From Kappaphycus alvarezii (Eukaryota > Rhodophyta > Florideophyceae > Gigartinales > Solieriaceae): DNA of 64,000 nucleotides. Location: the NCBI GenBank assembly GCA_002205965.3, contig NADL03000006.1:186001-250000 (forward strand), written 5' to 3'. This document shows, piece after piece, positions 56,721 to 64,000 of this stretch. The position numbers and the translations under genes are program-made. The notes below the pieces were generated by a model, which saw only the letters and a program-made list of their open reading frames with translations, was not told where the DNA came from and ran no database searches. Every line of letters starts with the position of its first letter. Within the stretch, counting starts at the first letter, position 1.

Positions 56721-59700
56721 ACTTCTCTCTCGCCGACGGAATCGCGCGGCCTAGCCATGTCGTCGCAAATACAACCGTCGTGCGGAAAATCATTGAAAGA
56801 CCAACTCTGGCCGAAATACAGGGGTAGCGCCCTAAGTCTTCGTTCCGTATTCTCGCGTACAGACTTTAGCCAGAAGCCTACATATGACTACTTTTCGACG
56901 TCGGAGTTGACAGCGAGACAACAGACTGCGGCGGTTCTGGGAAACTGCCATCAAAACGCTCGGAACCTTCAACTTGAGACACCCTACTCGTAAAGAAATC
57001 TAAAAGATGCTCAAGGACTCTAATAGACGGGACACGCCAATTCGGTTGGACAGCTTTTAGTGATGCAAGTTGTTGTGGAAGAATTTTCCTTCACCGTGCC
57101 ACGGGCAGTTCAAGAGGAATGTTAAGGCGCTGACCGGGACCCTGAAAGCGATCGCTTTTTATATTTTATACACGTTTTCAGGATTCTACGGACCCTAAAC
57201 GACATCAAATCCGTCTAAACCCGTAGATATTCGAGAAGATAGAAGCATTGTACTTCCCACGCAATGAGAGTTCACCATTGGCGGATTGGGAGCAATATAT
57301 CTTATTGATTCACGAACTTCATCTACTATAAGGCGCTCTTCTTCATTTCATCCACCTTGAACCTAATAAAATTATTTCAAGGCGAAATAGTGGCGCGTTA
57401 GCTCGAATTACGCTCCAGTCATACCTTAAGCTAAAATCAAATCTAGATGCGTCTTTTCAACTCCTCTCCTTGCTATTGCTGCAGCAGTACCTTGTGCTCC
57501 GTGAGATTCATCTTCTTAGCACGCCGTGCTGTGCTGTGAGAACTCCATGGGTCGCTACGCGTAAACCCGACCTCTCCTTCCTCTTTTCGCTACGATTCTC
57601 TGCCCATCCTATCGACAAGCCGCTTCTTTTACCATCTTCTCCACTACTACCAGACGTAGATTCTCCCTAAAAGCCTGAACACCCTACACCGTGTCATGCA
57701 TTACCTTCTAACACTTATGGAAATGAAACTGCTTGCCAAAATCCTCGCGCGGGTGAGCGATTTTTATTTTGTTGCACATCACTGTAGCGAGGCGAATATT
57801 GTCTTCATCCAAGTGAAAGCTCTCCTTCGTAGGCACATGGCTTTTCGGGTACACTCAAAACGCACATTTTCTTTCATTTTCTTCTTCATCCGGTCTACAC
57901 GGACGTGAGAGCCTCGCCACACTGTCGTCAGAATTTTTCAACTGTTATGGCCCAAAACACGGGCTTCATTGGTGCTTTACTCCTGGTCCGTGCCGGAGAT
58001 CGGATTATCTTCATTTTTATGTACGCTCATACAATTTCCATACAGTAACCGACGCACTAGTTGCCTTAGCAACATACGCAAAATGCATTGGGAGCATGAG
58101 AGGTCCTTTTCTGGACGAGAATGATGGTTTAACGTGCTTTGTCTAACGGTGGTTTTGTTATTTAGGTAACTTTATTCTCCAGATAAAGGAGTAAAAAATA
58201 AATCATTCTTTTTTTAGGATGACTCTGAAGAGCAATCAGACATGGAGACCATTCTTGTCGCATACAAGAGTCAAAGACAGAAAATTTTAGACATTTAAGT
58301 CTGCTTAAGTATAAACATATCTCAATTTTATTTTGTGTTAAAGTGCCCTATTTGATGCTAATTTTCTACTGGGAAGTTATTTCTTGCGTACTAGTTGATG
58401 AAAACATGCAAATACCTAATTTGTTTTTAATCCTAGTTTTTTTGCAATATAGGTGGACTTCTTTTGATGCTTGGTATTAACCCATGGCACTTTATCTATA
58501 ACCATAGCTTAAAAGGACCATGAATAGTATAAGAGCTAGCACTTGGAGTGGAATAATGATTCTGTGTGAGATCAGTTCAAGAAGTGAATAGTTCAGTTGA
58601 GTCACATTGTAATCAGTACCAAGTGACGTACTTTCATACCAAAGCTGTACTCAGAAGCATATTGCGGAAGCAAATTTCGCGTCTTCTCTGCTAGGCCTTT
58701 GCCTGAAAAAAATTGTTGCCTCTTTGTGTACTGGCTCATCTTTTTGTTTTGTTTATGTAGCAAAATAAGAAGTTCGGCAAAAAGAAAAGCCTTTAGGCTT
58801 TGCAGATTATCTTGCCTACACATCCGGGTCTCATGAACTTTTACAGCTGTTGATTATGATAAAACCTTGCTTCCTTACTACTCAGGGTCCTCAATGCTCT
58901 TTTTTCCCTGTCGTACAGCTCGATTCAGACTCATATCTCAATCAGTTGTGTCTTGGTTCGAGATGAAACTTGCTACTTATAGAACCCCCCCTTCTGGATC
59001 TGAATTTTAATCTAATTTTATCCATTTTGTTACACGTGGCAAAAGGTTTGAATGTCTCAGTGTTTGGAAATTTCTGCAAGATGTCTTGGTGCTCTGAGGA
59101 TTCCGAACTGTGTTTCGATATGAAATTTGTTGAAAATTTGTGATGAGGCAGCTGATGGTCGGATGATCTGAAGATCTTTATCATCTGTTGTTTGTTGTAT
59201 TCTCGCCGTTTTGATTTAGCAATGCTCTCTATCGCCAAGGAGGAGTGCAAGAACTCACTTCTGTCCGGGGTTATAAATTAAGGATTATGGCACAGGAGAG
59301 GCAAGTCGGTTCCGGCTTAAGGGACCATTGAACTGTGTGGCTGGTCTTCGGTGCATATTTTATTTGGACTATTGTACTTAGTATAGCCTTAATATTTGTT
59401 GGATATTGGACAGCTGCCCTTGATGGTTAGCAACCTCCGTGCTATTTTATTTACTGTACGGTACACTGGTCTGCCGCATTTAGAATTTCCGAGGTTTTGT
59501 AGAACGAGCGGTTAGAAAAGTAGATGGGTCGGTGCTCGAGGTCACGAAACTATATTATTTTCACTCCTATCTAGAGGAAAACTGTGCTCATATGGGTACG
59601 TAATTCTAACTGTTTTATTTTATCTTAAAAGGTTACAGAATTACACCATTAGCTTTTCAATATTTCCAGTAGCACCATTAGACAGGAAAAAGTGCAAAAT

Positions 59701-60239
59701 CCGTACTTTGAACCTCAACTTTTCACTTGAGCAGACAACATGTTTGTCGACATCGAAAATTTTAGTCAAAAATGAAGAATCCATATGGCCCCCGTCAACA
59801 CCCCGGAACCTTTGTCAACACTCGATCAACCACCCTTCCTTCAGCAGCTGATTGTGAGCGACTATTCGGTTACCTTTTAAAAAATAAGGCGCTCTAACGG
59901 AACCGTGTTCAGCATCCAATTTGACACATATACCGGAAGATGTTAGATTCACGTCACGGTAGACTGTTCCATTCAGGGCGTAACGAAGCGTTTCATTTAG
60001 AAACTTGTCAAAATCAAGCCATTAGAAGCATGTGAAGGCAAGAAAAGCCTTAAGGAGCCAATGGAATGGCCACAGAAGGAGAAGTATGCAAAAAAGTGCA
60101 TGTAGAAACTTGGACTAATCAATAGGTATTATTTTCCTTGAATGGATCAAAGGCACATGGGCCATGGAAGTCAGCTGGCCTGGCAGAGTAGATTAATATT
60201 CAAAGTCATACTGCGTATTAGATGACCGTACATGATTTC
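56721..60239. other. mixed-composition region without assigned genes
   Basis: Open frames at 56757-56993 (+), 57470-57670 (+), 57696-57908 (+) and 58942-59250 (-) have no recognised domain. The block LADGIARPSHVVANTTV near 56.73 kb could be a further trace of the Harbinger copy. An exon-like segment is listed at 58218-58298. TTTACTGTACGGTAC near 59.45 kb belongs to the GTAC repeat family. Confidence 0.35.
58218..58298 (+). other. exon-like terminal segment
   Basis: Follows the acceptor-like TTCTTTTTTTAG and is open for 26 codons before TAA: DDSEEQSDMETILVAYKSQR then QKILDI. Acidic-to-basic composition and a stop shortly after an acceptor-like site fit a 3' terminal exon. It might belong with the exon-like segment at 55.5 kb, though 2.6 kb of transposon-like sequence lies between. 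Unproven. Confidence 0.25.
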
Positions 60240-60620
60240 TTCCTCGGCAACCTACATCCCAATACATGCCGTTGGCGGCGTTTGGAAAAACAATTTCGAG
60301 GAATCTTTTTGAAGCACTGGTCTCATTTACTACTTTCAGTCGCTACATAGAAACTAAAAGCACTAACAGAAGACGGTATCTGGTCAGTGGATTCGAAGAA
60401 TCCATTGAGCGGCGAGGAGACCAAGTGTTTCGCTATCGGAGAGAATTTTTGTGTACGATATCATGTCACGGTGGTATAGAATAGGGTGCGCTGGATGTCT
60501 GAATGGGCCCCCATGCTACATTTCCAGGGACTGTAAGAATGAAATGAAAGTTAAATCAAGACTGCAGGCTGCGGTTCCGGTGGTATTATTTTCAATTTTT
60601 AGATCTTTCTGTTAGCATCT
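60240..60620 (+). pseudogene. piggyBac-type transposase fragment (possible)
   Basis: The frame reads FGKTISRNLFEALVSFTTFS, then RRYLVSGFEESIERRGDQVF and RYRREFLCTIS. PiggyBac-like transposases show R-x-x-FE-x-x-x-x-L-x-F near their start, then a V-x-x-x-x-x-x-FN-x-x-x segment and a PG-x-x-LC-x-DE-M segment with the first Asp. The pattern fits, but the catalytic Asp-Glu reads Thr-Ile-Ser and the following part is degraded. Weak to moderate support; no terminal repeats seen. Confidence 0.35.
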
Positions 60621-60750
60621 GAAACAACAATCTTTGTAAGGTGCCGAATTTCTTTCATGAGAATTTTATTGCTCTTTGTCTTACAGAGCCTTTTTTCGTT
60701 CAAATTGACTTGTTTCAGCAGCCTCTGCGTTCGCGTCTGTGACTATAGAA

Positions 60751-61560
60751 AATGAACTTTTCGAATAGAGACACTGCTGCTTCGCCGGCCAAACTACGAT
60801 CCTGGACAGCAAAGACCAGAAGGCTTACTTATATAACACTCTCCCAAGAGATATTAGACATTATCTCCTCTAGGTTCCGCGGCAAGACGCAACACGACAT
60901 GATGATTGAGATTTAGACGATTTGTAAGTCATATCAGTCCCTCGAAAGAATCCAAGGACCCATAGATGAACCCTGAAACCTTCGTCCCGACTCCAGACAC
61001 ACGCTGGACGACTATGTCCAAGCTTCAAGCCCTTATGAAGCTGGGAATGAGAATGATAGATGTTTCTTTATCACTCATCAAACATGAACGCATCACCGTA
61101 AACCATATGTTCAGAGGTTTTACAAAACACCCGACATTTGCCTCAAAGGTCACACTATTACTATTACTCACTCAGAATCGAAAGCACTTCCTGTCCCTAT
61201 AAGCACAAGTGGAAATTTTTTCGCAGTCATAACCGTTCATATCAAAAAAACTCCACAACGCAGGGAAATACAATCCTGCGAATCCAGATGGTGCTCATAC
61301 AACCGCCAGTGGGCATGCAAACAACATAATAATGCAGGGAACTTCAGGCAATGCGCAATCAATTGCGCTTTAAACGGGAATCTAACGGGCCGGAATATTT
61401 TCGCAAGCTGGACAATGTCTAATACCGAAGATGGGAATAGCGCAACAATCCAAACCGCACGGATGCACATCAAACGCTTTTTGACGAGGATGACTACGAG
61501 GAAAAAATTAACAGCAAGCAACAGCCGCATTCACCTGTAACTCTGCAGATCCAGGTTTAT
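60751..61560 (+). pseudogene. copia gag region (element C)
   Basis: The likely start is MNFSNRDTAASPAKLRSWTA at 60751. It is followed by YITLSQEILDIISSRFRGKT, which resembles the helical block in the middle of copia gag. Next is MSKLQALMKLGMRMID with SLIKHE, and RGFTKHPTFASKVTLLLLL, also gag-like. A CKQHNNAGNFRQC segment near 61.32 kb could be a degenerate zinc knuckle (C-x2-H/C-x4-G-x-x4-C). Stops occur between blocks. Confidence 0.5.
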
Positions 61561-61900
61561 CCGTCGACACCAACGAAGACACCTTTGACTCCTACATTCT
61601 TGACTCAGCGTGCTATCCGTCCTACACACATAACAGACAGTATAACCGCAAAGACCACAGATCACATGTCAAACTTTTGGATTGGAAAAGGTTTCGCACT
61701 ACCATACACGCACCAGAAGTTATGAGTACCATTGAAAAAACTGAGCTCAAGATACCAAAGCTGGTTATCTCATCGACGTTCGACGTGAACCTACAGTCAG
61801 TTCACAAGGTGACTATGGCGAACAATTGCGCGGTAACTTTCCTTTCCGATGTAAAATACATTATTAAGGCGCAAGACCTCTAGGAATCTAGGACGATCAT
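61560..61900 (+). pseudogene. copia protease region (element C), degenerate
   Basis: DTNEDTFDSYILDSACYPSY lies at about 61.57-61.62 kb, where a copia protease would show an L-D-S-G-A/C-T/S active-site box; here Gly is Ala. It is followed by LKIPKLVISSTFDVNLQS and HKVTMANNCAVTFLSDVKYI, resembling the later strands of the protease and the link to integrase. The position between gag and integrase supports the call. Confidence 0.45.
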
Positions 61901-62239
61901 GTCGGACATCGATGAAGTTGACGGCCACTATAGGTTTGAATTTCAGCAAACGCCCCAACTGGATGCACACAACATGCGGAGCCCACGGCACACAATATAC
62001 TGGTAGCTCGGTACGAAAATCAAACCCGCCATGTTCCAGCTCATATTAATCCAGACGGAGACGGTGTCACCACAACACGGCACGGTCGAAGAAGAAAATA
62101 TGTCTATACAAACGAAAAAACACCTACACACACCACCAGAGCTGCGCCTTGCCAGATCACACGCGATTACAAAAAGCATCGCATATCTGTATCACCCCCC
62201 TGATTTAACGCCACACAGGAAGCAGCAGGTAGATTTTAC

Positions 62240-62810
62240 TCACTCTGCCACCTGCGCCTAAACCATGTCGTCTCAGCCAAGCTCACTCAAATGGCGAGCA
62301 CGCCGCTATCACTAGGCTTACCAACGATATCAGTTGAACCCACGGCCCCATGCCATTGCGAAGGCTGTTCACCAGGATACTTCCAACGTGACCACCACAC
62401 GAACTACTCCTGGACCGCCCCCCGTACACAACATTGTCACAAAAATAGAAGGACTATTCCGACTACAGCGACTGGACACAGGTACTTCATATCATTTTCG
62501 TATCTTTACAAGCGCATGGGCGTTGTCTCATTACTCAGGCAGCGAAAGTAGGCTTAATTACAGATATTAACCGCAGTGACGCAGATTGAGGGGAATGCGC
62601 TAATCGCGCGGCGAAACTAAGATGCGTTTATTCCAACGAATTATGAATACGGTACTTCTGGAACACTGTGGGGCACTAAATACACGCATCGACTCCACTA
62701 CTCCACACACGCCACAGGAGAACACTGTTGCGGAGTTGCTCAATCGCACCTTCATATCACGCAAACGAACGATAAAACATAGAGAAAGTATGCCATTCAA
62801 TTAGTTTCGG
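62240..62810 (+). pseudogene. copia integrase (element C), broken
   Basis: The first part (62.24-62.55 kb) gives a cysteine/histidine-containing CEGCSPGYFQRDHH segment and GHRYFISFSYLYKRMG, corresponding to the zinc region and the GYRYFITFIDDYSRY block with the first Asp changed. The second part (62622-62804) gives TVLLEHCGALNTRIDSTTPH, then TPQENTVAELLNRTF. This is the copia block where the Glu of the D,D-E set lies (NG-x-AER-NRT); here it reads ENTVAELLNRT. Frames differ between the two parts. Confidence 0.68.
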
Positions 62811-63559
62811 GCCTGCTGTCTGCTAGGTACTGTCACCAGTCAAGCGCCACCCTCCACCAAACTATCCGAGACATTACTGGCCGACTTTGGGAGGATCTAC
62901 GCACACCATATTCCCCATTCCCTACCAAACTATTTACGCTTGGCCAATTCATTATATTCAGATAACAGGCCCACATCATCATCCTGACCGACATCAAAAA
63001 GAAACGATCACCAAGGGTAATATTGGTGCTTTAACTCAGCGCTCGTGATGAAAAAACCACCGTATCATCGACTAGACCAACGGTCAGCTGTACAAGTGAT
63101 CTACGACCTTACAGTCCGACCTACTATCCCATCGATGTTACTTCTACGACATACCACACCACGAGACCCACCACCCACCTATCAATGCTCACCATGTGAT
63201 GCAGTCCAAGCATATGTCAATGAACTCACGGATAAAGTGAATCCCACGGCAAAACGAGAAGAATAACTCACGAATCCTCCGCACTATCTAAGGGAGGCAG
63301 TACATCGTCATGATTCCTACATGTGGCGCTATGCATACGAAACATAAGTCAGGATGCACAAAATCTTGGTGCTTTTGCCTTAAAACCGATCAAAACTGCT
63401 GCTGAAATAGAAAGAGTACAAAGCAGTCGTCACCTTCACACACAAGTACGATGCGCAGGGTGATGTGTCAGGGTGCAAGAGCTGTATATACTACGCTTAG
63501 TATCCACCCCAACCTGGTGCGTATTTCCATCCTGCCGAATTGGCGTTCTACACCTCAGA

Positions 63560-64000
63560 CAGGGATAGCATGCGCCGCCTCACATCCATTGCCACAGCGC
63601 ATGGCAGGAATGTAAAACACATCGATCTCAAGAATTAATTTCTCCATGAAGAGTACGAGATCAATTTGTCCATTTACCTTGAGACACTACCCCCATTTGA
63701 TGGACTTAGAAAAAACGAACACAGTCGCTCAAGTTGTCAAGAATATATATGGAATCACACAAGTAACTAAGGCCTTCTACAAATTCATGCGGGCTTTCCT
63801 CCAAGACCATGCCTACAAACCTATGGAAAGCGACCTCAATTCCTATGTCCGTACCGACTGCGACCACAAAATCATCCTCGATGTCACAGTAGATGATTTT
63901 TTAGTGGCCTCCAAAACTAGACAATGCATACATACCTTTTCTGTTCACTACTCAGAAAGTACGAGTTGAAATGCCTCGGAGATGCCACAAACTTCACTGG
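63560..64000 (+). pseudogene. copia reverse transcriptase 5' part (element C)
   Basis: Blocks in order: NVKHIDLKN then FLHEEYEINL in another frame (motif A, normally D-V-x-x-AFL-x-G), VAQVVKNIYGITQVTKAFYK (normally LKKSIYGL-Q), FLQDHAYKPMESDLNSYVR and IILDVTVDDFLVASKT. The last is the catalytic box with TVDD where YVDD is usual. The sequence continues beyond 64000. A stop after HIDLKN and a frameshift break the reading frame. Confidence 0.7.

Larger units (their letters stand above)
60751..64000 (+). mobile_element. Ty1/copia-type retrotransposon remnant C (gag to RT)
   Basis: Plus-strand copia copy that runs off the right edge. In order it shows gag with a possible zinc-knuckle-like segment, a degenerate protease, integrase and the first part of RT. 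It belongs to a different copia lineage from A and B (its integrase has the STPHTPQ-type block instead of the EAH-LG block). It has many stops and frameshifts. No 5' LTR or primer-binding site was identified. Confidence 0.75.

Overview
This is a stretch of eukaryotic nuclear genome made almost entirely of decayed transposable elements, with one convincing host gene, a bZIP transcription factor at about 31.3-31.9 kb on the minus strand. The eukaryotic assignment rests on Ty1/copia, DIRS, LINE, Tc1/mariner and PIF/Harbinger remnants, the Harbinger-associated Myb/SANT-like proteins and the bZIP protein. An alga or other protist with a compact, intron-poor, element-rich genome is plausible, and a florideophyte red alga is my leading but weakly supported guess. 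No rRNA, tRNA, CRISPR or bacterial operon structure was seen.

Layout. 0-2.3 kb: GC-richer copia copy A (integrase, RT, RNase H; minus). 2.8-5.2 kb: older, AT-rich copia copy B (gag, protease, integrase; minus). 5.2-14.1 kb: AT-rich, no recognisable gene. 14.1-16.1 kb: 5'-truncated LINE (plus). 16.1-21.8 kb: AT-rich, empty. 21.8-23.1 kb: Tc1/mariner element with both terminal inverted repeats. 23.3-29.4 kb: LINE 3' fragments (minus) interrupted by a DIRS-type element with gag, RT/RNase H and tyrosine recombinase, bracketed by a 49-bp direct repeat. 29.4-34.9 kb: GC-richer island with the bZIP gene, GTAC-rich short palindromes and LINE tails. 35.6-39.6 kb: two Harbinger modules in mirror-image order (transposase + / Myb-like - // Myb-like + / transposase -) around a telomere-like G-rich tract. 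39.6-54.7 kb: AT-rich fossils with a third Harbinger fragment and weak retroelement traces. 54.7-60.6 kb: further IS5/PIF-type and possibly piggyBac-type fragments and two exon-like segments. 60.7-64 kb: a third copia copy C (plus), running off the window.

Nearly every element ORF is broken by stops and frameshifts, and several catalytic residues are replaced (YVED or TVDD for YVDD, FIHG for FIDG, QQH for QQD, YHNG for YLDD). GC-richer blocks look like younger insertions into an old AT-rich background. The most informative structure is a LINE family represented by several truncated 3' ends that share a short 3' tail and an R2-like C-terminal endonuclease signature, together with a DIRS element sitting in one of these copies.
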